A stretch of DNA of 64,000 nucleotides from Lotus japonicus (GCF_012489685.1 NC_080043.1:65527920-65591919); one strand, 5' to 3'. Positions 1 to 12,277 are shown, counted from the first letter of the stretch. The notes: generated by a model from the letters alone, not told the origin. Made by a program: numbers and translations.

Positions 1-329
1 AGGCAGATGGTGATCAGAGGGTGGAATCTGTGCTTTTGTTGTAGATTTATATTATATTATATTATCTTTACTTTTTTTTTTTGATAAGCATTATTTTATC
101 TTTACTAAACCGTTCAGTTAACTTATTTGTTGAATCCATAAATGCGTGGCACAAAAAAACCAGCGGTCGTGAGAAAAACGTCACAAATAGCTATCTCTTG
201 TACTGAATCTATTCAGAAAATACAACAGACTATTTCTGTTCATATTAACATTTTTGAACCAAGCTCAATGCACACAGCACTTATAAACACTTTTGAACCT
301 AATTCTGGTCAATAAAGACCAATAACCAC

Positions 330-587
330 GTGAGCTTTCGAACAAAATTCATTGATACTGTTCAGTGTATTGAACCTAGTGAATTTAAAGGCAAGGACTT
401 GGTCAGATCATATTATACTGGAGGCTCGGGACCCTTGCTCATGCTAAGGAAATATGGATTCGGGAACAATAATTGCAAGGACGGATTGTCAATTGTTCAA
501 AAGCTAGGGAAATCTGTCTTTAAATGTGGTGAATATTGGTGTGATGCAGATGGTATTCTCGTTTATATATCTACTCCTTATCCTTGA
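330..587 (+). other. Unrecognised 85-codon open frame, no ATG
   Basis: This frame opens with GTG rather than ATG and ends in TGA. It contains a run GGSGPLLMLRKYGFG and several cysteines, but I recognise no family. It could be an exon or gene remnant, or chance. The flanks, 1-329 and 588-833, are A+T rich with homopolymer runs, and I see no gene or RNA in them. The next feature downstream is the 3' end of the protease gene on the other strand. Confidence 0.15.
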
Positions 588-833
588 TTTTAGTCCATTT
601 CCTTGAAATTAATCTTTCACTGAAAAAAACAAAAAGTGAGTGAATGAAATAGAATAGACAAAATATGTGCTATGACTATGAGATTCATGAACAGAAGTGG
701 AGTTTGACATCTCTTTTTTTTTTTTGGAAATAAATTAAATAATAACATCCCAATCAAAAATTAAATCAGACAATAATAATCACAAAATTTCTCTACTAAA
801 AATGATAAATTTTATTGCATAATTATCTTCACG

Positions 834-1978
834 TCACATGTTCAATTGAAAAAAAACAAAAAAAGAACAACAAATCAATAAAAATACACATGAAGAAATT
901 GAAGAAGATCCACTGCCAATAATGTGAAGTTTGGCAACATGGTGGATCTTTGGGTAAAGGGGAAACATTGCGATTCCGCAAATGCCTTCTTCTGAATCTC
1001 CACCTCTCGGAAGCCTAATATATCCTCCTTCTCCCCAGTCGGTGCCCCAAGAATTTTTCCCGATCCAATATTTCGAACCGTCAATATTAGTACCAAAACC
1101 AACTAAGGTTATGGCATGATTCTGGTCCGTTCCACATTGTCCTCTGAAAATTCCTCCTGAGTAGTGCCTGAAATCGTCTCCAATGGCATCAATACCAACG
1201 ATCACGGGTTGCTTGGCAACCGCTTGGAGCAGTGCCTCTTCATTGTTTGAAGAGACCCACTCATAGCCGTGAATCGGAAAAGAAACTCTTTGAGAGGCAT
1301 CCTTGAAGCGACATGTTCCAGCCGCCTTCTCATAAGGGTAACCTGCCTCAGTAGAGATGCCACCCCGTCTTGTAACGTAGTCAAATGCTTCTTCAGAAAA
1401 TCCACCCTTGCATCCATCGCTCCTACCACCTTTGACGCAATCAATCAACTGTTGCTCCGAGAGGGACACGAGTGTGCCACTAGCAATCTGGAGCGCTCCC
1501 TCTAATGCCGCCACGGCAGCAAATGCCCAACAAGCACCTAATACATAAGAAAAGCGATTACAGAGGGGAAAGTGAATAAATATTAGTATGCACTATAAAA
1601 ATATTATTTTTAGTGGTATTGATATTATTAAATATGACTTTTCAATAACTGATTATCCATACACATTTTTTTAGAGTTAAATTCATTAAGCAAACTAGCT
1701 AGCTAGATGATCATAATGTATATACCAAAAGGAAAACAATTAAGCTCAATCAAAAAAATGAAGAAGTATAGTTTTTTACCACAAGTCCCTTGTTGCCTCA
1801 CTGGAGTAACCGCTCCTCTTTCCCTCCAGTCCATGTGAGCCGCCACTCCCTCACCTGAATGGTTATTGAGAAGTAATGATGTACCACTAGTGGTGGTGGC
1901 TTGAGAAGTGTCGAACGTGGAAACATGGTGGAGGAGTGTTATGTAGAAGAAGAAGAGGGTTAGAGAAATGGTAGCCAT
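834..1978 (-). CDS. Papain-like cysteine protease (C1A), two exons, no I29 prodomain
   Basis: Exon 1 runs 1978 to 1780 and exon 2 1537 to 834. The intron has a GT donor at 1779-1778 and AG acceptor at 1539-1538, and joining them gives 903 nt (300 residues plus TGA). The start is the ATG at 1978. Residues 1-23 look like a signal peptide. The papain fold follows: oxyanion Gln63 and catalytic Cys69 in QQGTCGACWAF (the intron splits the Gly67 codon), His207 in DQNHAITLVGFG and Asn228 in GKNSWGTDWGEGGY. Secreted plant papains usually carry an I29 inhibitory propeptide of about 100 residues; here only some 27 residues separate signal peptide and mature domain, with no ERFNIN-type helix. The protein ends, after a GSGSSS run, in a hydrophobic tail rich in F, V, L and C, which papain lacks. 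All catalytic residues are present, so it may be active, but the missing propeptide may impair folding. Confidence 0.9.
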
Positions 1979-2047
1979 GATCAATGGTGTTATGAGGGTG
2001 AGAGAATATTGAGAGAGAATGTGTTAAACAAAGAAGCATAAGGAGCC

Positions 2048-2055
2048 TTTATATA
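2048..2055 (-). promoter_or_regulatory. TATA box of the cysteine protease gene
   Basis: On the minus strand the sequence reads TATATAAA in the context CTATATAAAGG, 70 bp upstream of the ATG at 1978. That spacing fits a plant core promoter with a 5' leader of about 40 nt. The tandem array at 2111-2720 begins about 55 bp further upstream. Confidence 0.6.
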
Positions 2056-2110
2056 GTGTATCCTCTTGTCCTTAGATCATAAGAAGGTTTAGTTGACAAG
2101 TTGAGATTGT

Positions 2111-2720
2111 TTAGAGAAGTTAGATGGAGAAAAATTAGAAGAAAAAATAATTTTTCTCTTATATGGTTGTTGCTAGAAAATAATGAGTACATGCAAAAAA
2201 TATAAAGGATCCAAAAAAATATTCCCTCATCACAAACCTTTTCTCTATTTTCTTAATAAAGACTTTTTATTTCCTTTCTTCTTAACATGCATTGTTACAA
2301 GCTAATGAAAATATGTGTGTTTTATTATACAAAAAATTAGAAAAGTTAGATGAAGAAAAGTTAAAGAAAAATGCACTTTTCTCTTATATGGTTGCTACTA
2401 GTAAATAGTGAGTACATGCAAAAAATATAATGGATCCAAAATATTATTCTCTCATCACATGATTCACAATTATGTATTAACCTTTTCTCTATTTTCTTAA
2501 TAAAGACTTTTTATTTCCTTTTTTCTTAACATGTATTGTTACAAGCTAATGAAAATATGTGTTTTATTATACAAAACTTAGAGAAGTTAGATGGAGAAAA
2601 GTTAAAAAAAAAATACACTTTTCTCTTATATGGTTGCCACTAGTAAATAGTGAGTACATGCAAAAAATATATAATGTATCCAAAAAATTATTCTCTCATC
2701 ACATGATTCACAATTTCACA
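2111..2720. repeat. Tandem array, about 2.6 copies of a 226-241 bp unit
   Basis: Units begin at 2111, 2337 and 2578 with TTAGAGAAGTTAGATGGAGA-like sequence. Each continues through a shared TTTTCTCTTATATGGTTG block and a GTGAGTACATGCAAAAAAT block. Spacings are 226 and 241 bp, and the third unit stops near 2720. The array lies just upstream of the protease promoter, so it could affect expression, but nothing here shows that. Confidence 0.8.
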
Positions 2721-3404
2721 TCATGAAGAGAACAATTATATATGTATAAAGGTTAGAACTATACTAACTTGTTAGCATGGTGCCTGAATATATTTGGGCT
2801 AATTATATCTCTTAATTGGTAATTCTGCAAGGAATTGAATTACTTGGCTCAATTATTTTCAACCTAATTTGAACAAAAAACAAAGAGTACATCAATTTTA
2901 AATACACCTTCCACATTTTTTTTTTTAAGGTTTAACTTTTCCTTGATGCCATTTTAAATACAGCTTCCGCATCATTGTTATTTTTTACCAAAGAGTTTAA
3001 AAATGTAATAATTTTACTATCACTATAACTAGCCATTCTCACCATTAAATATATCTTGGCACAAATAATGGTACAAAACTGGACTTTTGCAACTTTGCAC
3101 AAATCCTATAGGGCCTATGATAACATGTACTAATTACTATTGAGATTGTGCAGCTTTTTGCACTAATTTTGTTTTTTCATATTAATTAAGATGCTCATTA
3201 ATAATTAGGCAAAAAGTTAACCAACTCTTCACTTGTTACAATGCTTGGTCTTATTATTAGAACTTAAGCTATGTATGTCTCATATGTTTTCATAGCTTAC
3301 ATCATTTTCTTTATTCTCAAGTTGCATGTAATAGTATCCGTATGATTTGAGTGGAGAGGCTTAAAAGAATAGAAATGTTTTATTTTTATTATCACAATAA
3401 GATA
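2721..3404. other. Intergenic, no feature recognised
   Basis: A+T-rich sequence with T runs. I see no coding frame with recognisable residues, no RNA gene and no clear transposon ends. Confidence 0.5.
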
Positions 3405-4400
3405 GACGTTGATCACATGCTTGTTGTATTATAACACAAATTTTCTTTTTAATTTGGTAGTTTCTAGTTACGTACCAATATCTCAATTAAAAACAAACAA
3501 AAAATACCATACTCAATTAAAATCATTTCATAGCATGTACCCACACAAAAATATTTCATAGCTTATTATGTTAAAAAAGTAAAATTTTTTATTTAATAAT
3601 ATTTTATTTTTAAATAATTGCCTTTTGTTTTTTATCATCTCCTACTACTAAGTTACTTGTACAAGAAATCCGGGGATTAGCTTTTCTGGAAAATTGGCAG
3701 CAAAAGGAGTTTAATTTAGCTGCCAAATGTCTGCCGTTTTGCTGTCAAATGCTTGCACTCTTAAAAAATTGGAACCAGTGACGGACGAATTCCGTCACAA
3801 AACATGTTAGTAACATAATTTATGCCAGAGTATCAACCATAATAGAAAGTCTCGTTGCTAATCATTTGTGATGGAAACTATCCGTAACAGATAATGAAAT
3901 TCCGTCACCAAAGTTCTTGAAGTGCTGTTGAAACTATCCGTAACTAATTAGTGACGGATATATTTCATCAACTAACTGTGACGCTCTGATCCGTCACTAA
4001 TTTCGTCAACTATAACATGCACGTTAATCACATGCTTGTTGTATTAATAAACAAATGTTCTTTTTAATATGCAGTAGTTTCTACTTCTAGTTACTAGTAC
4101 TCAATTAAAAAAAATATCATACTCGATCAATTAAAATCATTTCATAGCATGTACCCAGAAAAAATCATTTCATAACTTATTATGTAAACAAAGGACATAT
4201 TTATAAAAAAAATTAAAGTATTTATTGAATAACATGTTATTTTTAGATAGTTAGTTTTTGTTATTTATAATTTCCTACTACTAAATTAGTTGTACAACAA
4301 ACAAACGGAGATTAGCAAACATCCTACCAAATAGACAACAAATACGTAGCAAAAGGGGTTTAGCTGCCAAATGTCTATCGCTTTGCTGCGGATGTTTGGC
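3405..4400. repeat. Degraded tandem duplication, period 616 bp
   Basis: Copy one starts at 3405 (ACGTTGATCACATGCTTG) and copy two at 4021 (ACGTTAATCACATGCTTG). Both continue through a block with ATTTCATAGCATGTACCCA, a TCCTACTACTAA block and a TAGCTGCCAAATGTCT block. Many small indels separate them, so the duplication is old. Copy two ends near 4400. The sequence between the matched parts holds the CCGTCAC motif cluster. Confidence 0.7.
3778..4005. repeat. Cluster of GTGACGGA / TCCGTCAC motifs
   Basis: A perfect 8-bp inverted repeat, GTGACGGA-cgaat-TCCGTCAC, sits at 3778-3798. Further copies or near copies of the heptamer CCGTCAC or its complement occur near 3902, 3952 and 3993. Such subterminal motif clusters are common in non-autonomous DNA transposons (CACTA or Mutator type), but I could not define element ends or a target duplication. 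Confidence 0.4.
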
Positions 4401-5214
4401 AGCATGAATTTAGTCTCTGATTGGCTTCCAAATATTTAGCGACTAAACGCTAGCAAATTATAAACATCCTTAACTATTCCGTTACTAAACCACAGCCAAA
4501 TCTGGTTAAAGCCAATACGTTCCTAGCTATGTATTTCAGCTATTTCCTAGCTAATTGGTTGTGTAATTCATAACAATTCTTTACAACCAAATAACAGTGG
4601 AGTTTGAAGTTAGGATATGCCTAATCAGGAGAATCTCATTTGGCATTTAATTACTTATAATTCAAACCAAGATACTAAATGTCAAAAAAACAACCAAGAT
4701 ACTAATTAAGGATTTTATATATGTATGACATGTTACTATGACAAAGCAACCAATAGATATCATTTGGAGCACAAGTTAAGAAGCATACACTTTCTATAAT
4801 TAAAAACATTCATTCTAATGCAAACATTGTCAAACAAATCATAAGCCTTTCATCATGCAATTTAAAGGTGAAATTATTCATTGAAAAAAACCTTAGTTCA
4901 AGTAAAACATCATGAACACCTAAACCAGAACACCAAAAGCATTAATGATCCGTGATTAGAATTATTAACATTGAGAAGCAAGCCAAAAATGAATGTTGGG
5001 CATGCCACCATAAGGTCCCTTCCTCTAGTGATAATATCCTCATTAACAGTTGCTCTTGTCCAATCACTCTGAGCATGCCACCATAAGGTCCCTTCCTCTA
5101 ATGAAAAAAAAAATCACCTTTTGCCTGAATTTCCCTCCTGGTTGAATAGGACATTGTGATGTACTCACGACCAATGGATTCCTTGACTTCTTCACTTCAT
5201 GCCAGTGAGTGAGG
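4401..5214. other. Intergenic, with one 27-bp direct duplication
   Basis: No gene is recognised. A 27-bp segment starting CATGCCACCATAAGGTCC is present at 5001-5027 and again at 5074-5100, separated by 46 bp. The probable Tekay-like LTR starts immediately after this stretch. Confidence 0.5.
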
Positions 5215-8200
5215 TGTAACATCTCTGCCTGCTTAGGTAATGTCTAAATAAGGTGATAATTAAAATTTAATGACTAAATATTTAGGTTTTAGAATAAATT
5301 TTATAAGTAGTTTTAATATTATTTCTTAATTTATTAATGGATATAAAATTGAATAAAAAAAAAAGAAACTAAAAGATTAAAAATATTTACTCTAGTTCGT
5401 GACTATGAGTTTTCCGGCGGCGAGTTGGCCGAAAAATTCATACTATAAAACGTGTGTTTCTCCCTCGTCCGACCTCCGATTGAGATGATTCCAAAACCTA
5501 TGTTCTTTTGGAAGTGAGGAGAAGCCAACCATGTGCCCAGCTCTGACCGCCGCACCTCCGCCGCTTCCGGTCATCTTCTCCGGTGAGTCCTTCGCCGGAA
5601 AATTCACAACTTGCCCAGAAATTTTCTAGAACTTGTATTCTGTAAGTTCTTGACCTTCTGAGCTCATTTCTAACATCTGATTCTTCATTTGATGATAAAA
5701 AACGTTACTTTATTACCCAGAATTCAAGCCTTAGATTTTGAAGATTAACACACTCATCCCTAAGCTTCTATGCACTGCTCTATGTTCTCCTTGCTGCTGC
5801 AGGTGATTTTAGTACTCTAAAATCCAAAGAAGTCATGGTTCAGAGGAGGAAAGAGTGAAATTCTAACCCTTGTTTATGAAGCATGAAGAAGGAAGGCTTC
5901 ATCTTCATTTTCCTCTCCTTGGCCTCACCATCTTCAAAGAGAAGATGCTAACCTCAATTCTGTAAGTAACTCTGATGTTGTTCTGGAAATAAAACTAGGA
6001 AATTTATAAGAAGGGAAGTAATGGAAATTTAATCAAGGAAGAAGTGATTCTAAGCTATAAACCAATATTAAGCTACTTTGAATTGAGAACTGATTAAGGT
6101 TAGAGGAAGATTTAGGGGTTGAGTCAAGAATAAAAGTTGTAGGGAAAAATATGAAGAAATTGATTCTGAAGTTAGATTGTGAAAAAGTTGAAAAGTGATT
6201 TTTGAGAAGTGATTTTCCAAAGAAAATGGCTTTTAGGCCTTATTTAGTGAAAAACAAACATGGCCTAATAAAAATAGAGGAAATTCAGAGTTTAAATTAA
6301 ATTTTATTAGGATTGACTAAATACTCTAAATTAATGTATAATTAGGATTATTATAAGGAAAATTCTAACTATTGTAATTATATTAAAAAGTAAATCATGA
6401 ACATGGATGGGGGAAGATGATGAGAACATGAACCACCAATGACTTTATGGAGTTACGATACTTTGAGACTATGAGACCTGGGGACCCTTTGACCTAATAT
6501 TGGACCATTGATGACCTTGTGGGACTTTGATCAGACTATATGGACATGATAAGGACTTACAATCGGCGAAGAAGACATAATAAAATAAAGGCTTAAATAC
6601 TCTGTAGGTCCCTGAAATTGTATGCCGTATGAAAATAAGTTCCTGAAATTTTTTTTTCCGATTCCGAATCCCTGAATTTTTTTTTTAATCAGAATAAGTC
6701 TCTGCTCGTGTTTCCAGCCTATGTGACACAATTTTTGCTGAGTCATTTATTCCACGTGGCTATTATATTTTTTTTTATTACACATGGATTAAAAAAAATT
6801 ATACATTTAAATTTAAAATTCAAATCTTTTTAGGGATTTAGGGTTAATTACCTTAATAAGATTTTAATTTTAAATTTATACATTTAAATTTAAAATTTAA
6901 ATCTTTTTAGGGATTTAGGGTTAATTAGGTTAATAAGATTTTAGTTTAAATTTAAAAAATAAAAATAAAAATCTTTTTAGGGATTTAGGGTTAATTTGAT
7001 TTATGGTTAATAAGATTTTAATTTTAAATTTAAATGTTTCATTTTATTTTTTTAATCCATGTGTATTTAAAAATATAGAAAAGCCACGTGGAATAAATGA
7101 CTCAGCAAAAATTGAGCCACATAGACTGGAAACACGAGTAGGAACTTATTTTCGTACGTCGGACAATTTCAGGGACCTCAAGAGTATTTAAACCTAAAAT
7201 AAATTCAAGGAATTTAAGAGATGCATAATTTATATATGTATGCTTATATAGTTGTGTGATATATGATGTTTAAACAAGGATATTGGAATATCATCGTTAG
7301 CGTACTAACCCTAGTTCGTGATTCCGGATAAAGAGGCAAACAATAGATGCCTTAAGAAGACGAGGAACTTCCGATTCCTCTCGGATATGCAATGGGATCC
7401 ATGTTAGGGAGGAGGAGTTACCTCTTGGTTGGTAGTTAGGGTTATGTTAGGAATTATATTCGGATACTTGTTGGTTGGTTATCTATGGTTACATGTGTTG
7501 TGTATGTCATTATACCTATGTGTATATCTTGATGATTGATGATATGGTTATGAGTATGATGAGTATGTCTATATGTGATATGCCTTGTGATTCCCTGATG
7601 TGATATTACATATGAATTCTCTGGCAGGATGACTGCTCTTAGTCATATTTGATAGTTTATTGACCAATGAATGTTGTTCGATTAAATTGTGAAATTGTAA
7701 CAGGTGGTGTGTGTGGATTATTGTATCCTTGTTGTTGCTTGATACATTAGAAAGGTGCAGGTTATAATCTGAGGATTCAGATGGCAATGAAGGAGATACA
7801 ATGACAGGATCTTGAAGGCATTATTTGACAGGAACCAAGGAATAGTTATTCAGTTATCAACCAAACAATGCTCAACATTGAAAGGAGGACTTTTGCATAT
7901 ATGCTAATGAATTATAAATTAATTAGGTGGATATGGACTTAGCTAATTGCATGAGCTTTTTATGCATATTACTATGTTTTTTTGTTAATCACTGAATAAC
8001 AGGTATTCCAAGTTATGGTTCAACTGCGGATGTTGAATGCCTTCAAGAGAATTACTCATGTATGAGTAATATAGACCTTGTATGGTCCTGGGCAGGATAA
8101 GGGGGAGATGATTGACAAATATTGTTATAATTTGTCCACACGCATCATTATTTGTGTAGGGAGTATAAGGAGTAGAAACGTGCGACAACTTCCACCTGAG

Positions 8201-8871
8201 ACCCCGAAAGTGCACCCGGTGTGGATGCCCGAGATACATGAGGTGGAACATAAGACCATGAGTGGCCGTGTATTCCTGAATAGATCGCTGAAATAGTATT
8301 CATGACTCGGTAAAAAATGGACTCAGGTGGTGCCATATTCTCGAGTGACGTTCCGAAGTGTGAAAGGCTTTGTGTAGCCAATGGGCCCAGCATACAAACG
8401 TGATATCTATTGGCTGTCGCAGTGGCATGCATTGCATAGTTGCATTTTATCTGTGATTGATTACATGTGATTGATTGACTGATGATTTTGTGTATGTGCT
8501 TGCTAGTGATCGTGGGATAACTAATAGACCGGTAGTCCAAATGAGACTCATGGCATAAGCCTATTTATCACCCATGTTGGTAGCTCACTCCCTCCCGCTT
8601 AATTTTCATGTACAGGCTTAAGGTGGGCTTGGGACGAGTGAAGTTGGAGTCATGCGGAAGCTATTGAGCCATGGTAGTTGTCGGTGAGTAGAAATGCACG
8701 GAGAGAAGATGTCAGAGATTACGATGTGATTAAGTTACTCATGTAATGTGAAATAGGATAGGGAGAAGAGAACTGAGTAAACGTAAGTATTTGTATTGTA
8801 AAATGAAAAGTGAGCGAGGGATAATGAGAGACGTTGAATGTAAAAAGTTTGTGTTTGAGGTGGTCACCACA
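5215..8871 (+). mobile_element. Probable long LTR of a Tekay-like Ty3/gypsy element
   Basis: The stretch starts TGTAACATCTCTGCC and ends GGTCACCACA (TG...CA). It is followed within a few bases by TGGTATCAATGCAGGG, close to a plant initiator-tRNA-Met primer site. Its 3657 bp include a 605-bp MITE, so the original LTR would be about 3.04 kb, a length known for Tekay/Del chromoviruses, whose LTRs often start TGTAACA. A TATA-like ACTATAAAAC lies near 5442. Only one LTR is present, so neither target duplication nor LTR pairing can confirm it. An unrelated transcribed host sequence is the alternative. Confidence 0.5.
6590..7194. mobile_element. Mutator-type MITE, 605 bp, 9-bp target duplication
   Basis: The ends are inverted repeats: the left starts GGCTTAAATACTCTGTAGGT and the complement of the right starts GGTTTAAATACTCTTGAGGT. 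Homology runs inward well over 100 bp (GACTCAGCAAAAATTG arm), with an extra segment in the left arm. A perfect 9-bp duplication, TAAAATAAA, flanks it at 6581-6589 and 7195-7203, as expected for the Mutator superfamily. The A+T-rich core holds three copies of a 70-77 bp unit, each with TTTAGGGATTTAGGGTTA (near 6830, 6907 and 6976). There is no transposase frame, so it is non-autonomous. Confidence 0.85.
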
Positions 8872-9054
8872 GGTTTGGTATCAATGCAGGGTCGATTCTA
8901 GAGGACTTGTGGCATTGGGTGAGAGGCGGAACCTAGGAAACATGGCTTAGAATTATGTCCATCGATGGAGTTTTACAACTCTTGATTGGTTCTGTTACGA
9001 GTTGCAGGCTTGGCCAACCCGGTAATTTGTTCCTAGCATGATAAAGTTGCAAAA
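8872..9054 (+). other. Primer-site-like sequence and leader of the Tekay-like element
   Basis: TGGTATCAATGCAGGG at 8876-8891 resembles the initiator-Met primer site TGGTATCAGAGC. The rest looks like a retrotransposon leader with no coding frame. It stops abruptly at 9054, where Sirevirus sequence begins. Confidence 0.45.
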
Positions 9055-9518
9055 TCTGAAAAATCTGAATATGGACTTTTTTCCAGCATAAAGATGGATC
9101 AGAACCTCTGGCTACGATGCTTCTCTATCCGAAGATGTCTAGTTCAGAAGGTAACTCTATCAGAGGTTAAGTACCCATTGGTGCCTACTCTGAAGCTGAG
9201 ACAGTAAACGTGTGTCAGTTGCTATGATACATCGTTCCTTGTGCCCGTGCTGACAATCTGTTGTAATGAGTGTAGATGTGCTTCTCTCCAACGTGTGACG
9301 TGTGTATTAACTGTTTGTAATGATGTCTTTAATTTTTAACCGTTGATTTTACTTTGCTTTTTAATCAACAACGGTTACCTTCTAAAACCACTACGCACAC
9401 ATGTTTCCCATCACTTTCGGTTTTACCTTCTCTCTCCTGCTTTTGCAAAACCCTTATCTTCTTCAATTCTCTCTCGCTTTCAACCTCTTCTCTTCTACCC
9501 AAACCTCCATCCTCAACA

Positions 9519-12277
9519 ATGGTGAATCAAGAAAGAGCTGACTCCGGTGACAAGTCTGATTCCGCCGATGGAAGAGTTTTTCCCAATTTGGTTGTGGGTC
9601 TTCCAACAGGGCAAGTGGGTCCTTTTCTGCGTCCTCGTTCGAATGAGAGTGCCCAACATGAAGTGCAAGATGCTGAAGATGTTGTCCCACTTTCTCAGAG
9701 ACAATGTGTGGTTACCTGCTGCTTTGCTCCTGAAGAACTCTAGGTTCTTGCTGAATGGAAATTTGATTTTGATGTCATTGCTTGAAATGGGTTTGACCTG
9801 TGTCCTGAGATTCAAGCACAAGGCTGGGAAGGGTATTTTCAAAGGATTAGTGGTCCTGTGTATGATAAGCTTGTGAAGGAATTCTGGAAACACGCCGATT
9901 CCAATGAGCACCAAGTGGTATCCTTCATTCTGGGAAAAAGGATCATCATAACTGAGAAAACAATTGCAAGGCTTCTGGGTCCAGAATCGAGTAAGGGCTA
10001 CAGGTTTCAGTTGCAAGAATCAAAGGTCTCAACCAACACCAAGGAGAAAGTCAACATGGCTCTCTACTCTACATGGAAGCCAGGAAAGAATGATTGCAAG
10101 ACCAAGGAGCTTCACTCTGATTTGAGAATCTAGCACAAGATTCTTCTGCACTGCATCAACCAGAGACCAAAGGGAAGCTCTCCTAATTACATCAACTTCA
10201 CCCATAAGGTGTTGTTGTTCTTTGTCAAGGACCACAAAAAGGTGTGCCTGCCTTACTTCATCTTTTCTTATCTGAAAGAGTGCATCAAGAAGTCTAGAAC
10301 CATATCTTCACCAAAATCTGCCATAAAATACATACCTTTTGGTAGTTTACTTTCTGACTTCTTTGTGGAAAGTAAATTGGTGCATGCCCTGCGAAGGTTG
10401 GGATGTTCTGAAGACTTGACAACAATGACTGGAGATACTTTCAATGCCACATCCTTGAAAAGAATGGGCATGATCGAAACCAAAGCTGATTCCAGCACTG
10501 CTGAAGGAAGGCCAAGGAAAAGGATTCATCTAAAGGACTATCCTCTCTGGTCCAAGGCTGATGATCCAGAGGCAATCAGATATTATCTTGAGGATCTGAA
10601 GCAGCAAGGCTTTAAGATTGATGTGAACAAATTCTTCAGAAATCTCCCAGAGCCTCCGGACTTTGAGTCCCCAAGGAAGAAGAAGACAAAGAGGAAGCAA
10701 GTTGAAGCATCTGAGGAGAAGGATCCCTCTGATGGTGATGACAATGATGATGATGATGCTCCACCGCCTAAGAAGAAGGCTAAGAAGGTCAGGATTGCAC
10801 CTCAAGTAGTTATCATGGAAACTACTCAGGAACAAGCTAGACCTGCACCCTCCATCAGAATCACAAGATCTGCAGCAAGAGCTTCAAGTAAGTTTGCTGC
10901 CCTTTCTGATGATGATTTAACTTTGCTTGATGCAACCCTTGATGCAACCAATCCTGAACCATCACCAATTCATCAACAAACCTCTCACCCTTCACCCCCT
11001 AGAGACTCCTTCTTTCAACCTACCATTGAGGAAGAACTCCTTTGGAAAATGCTTCAAGCCAACAAAACCTCTGCCTCCACTACACCTATCATTCTTCCAT
11101 ACCATTCAGAAACCTCTGAACCACAAGCCTCTGAACAACAAACCTCCGCACCACAAGCCTCTGAACCTCAAGACTCTGATAAAACCACTACCAATCCACA
11201 ATCACGTCATCCATCTGATTGTGATAACCTCTCTCCTATTCCATCTGTATCCTTTCCCACAAATGTTCCATTTTCTTCTCCATCCAACAAGTCAGAAGCC
11301 ACTAGGCAATTCTTTCAAATTGCTAGAGAAATGCTCTCTGAAATCCCTGAGCATTTCATCAATGTTCCTAGTCTTCGCCGCTACCCTGGACCTAGGCCAG
11401 AACCTCTGGTTCCTCCTGATTTCCCCATCCAGGAAATTCCTATTGCCTCCATGCCTCCTCCTCCTCCTCCTCATCCTCCTTCTCCTCTTCAAGAGAATGC
11501 TGAGTCAGTATCCAACCATTCACCAGATAACACACAGAATCCTGAGACTGAAACTCTTCAACCAAACCCTGAGACCAATAACTCTGTACATCAGACTTTG
11601 CAGATTGGTTCTCCCTCTGAAGTTGCCAGCAGCATCCACTCCTCATCCCCTGAACCAAACCTCTCCCTTATTCCCTACACTTACTCTGGACCAACCACCC
11701 TTCTTGACTGCATCAATGCATTTAATCATGAAGCATCATTAAGGATCAGCAATGTGCATGGTCGCACTGACCTAAGTGCTAGTCCAGACCTGGTTTTTGA
11801 AGAATGGGAACGTCTGTGTTCTTGGATGGTTGACCAAGTTCCTCTGATGATAGGGTTTCTCAACTCTGAGAAGGCAAAATGTGTTGAAGCTGCTACTCAA
11901 CGTCTCAGACGAAGAGAACTTCTGGCTGAACAACAGATAAGGGAACAACTCTACTCTGCTATTGAAGAAGCACGAAAGAAGAAGAAGCTGCAAGGATTGA
12001 AGAAGCGCATCGTGAAGCTGCAGGGTTGCAAACTCTGGACCAAGCTGCTCAGCTTCAAGCTGAAGCTGAGGCTCTCAGAAATCAAGCCTTTAGCATTATT
12101 CCAGTTGCTTCTGCATCAGGTCAAGCTTCTCACTCTGATCAAGCTACAACATCTGTTCCACCTCAGTCAGATCCTAGGATTGATCTCATTGAACAACGCC
12201 TTGACTCCCATGATGCCATTCTTCAAGAGCTAAAGCAGATGTGCACAGAGCTTCTACGGAGAACACTCAATCCTTAG
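9519..12277 (+). pseudogene. Sirevirus envelope-like gene, copy 1, broken
   Basis: The ATG at 9519 matches the start of the other two copies. The N-terminal half holds the conserved region with YDKLVKEFWKHAD, IIITEK, LHCINQRPKGSSP and SYLKECIKKSRT. A basic stretch, a long Pro/Ser/Thr-rich linker and a C-terminal coiled coil ending in an LLRR-type motif follow. In-frame stops occur at about 9741, 9784 and 10131, and a frameshift near 12000 puts the coiled coil in another frame. This family is called envelope-like in SIRE elements, but the conserved half resembles what databases label a putative plant transposon protein domain. I see no signal peptide or membrane anchor. Confidence 0.85.

Noticed and set aside
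2111..2720. CRISPR-like array
   Set aside because: Units are over 220 bp, direct and without short spacers, in a plant nuclear sequence.
6828..7000. Interstitial telomere tract
   Set aside because: Only degenerate double motifs repeated three times inside a MITE, not a run of TTTAGGG repeats.
7003..7191. Frame inside the MITE
   Set aside because: It spans the terminal inverted repeat and A+T-rich core; it is non-coding transposon sequence.
10927..11742. Plus-strand 271-codon frame overlapping the envelope-like gene
   Set aside because: It is the alternate frame of the Pro/Ser/Thr-rich linker and gives a Leu/Pro/His-rich peptide with no domain. The same shadow appears in copies 2 and 3 at 27111 and 41624.
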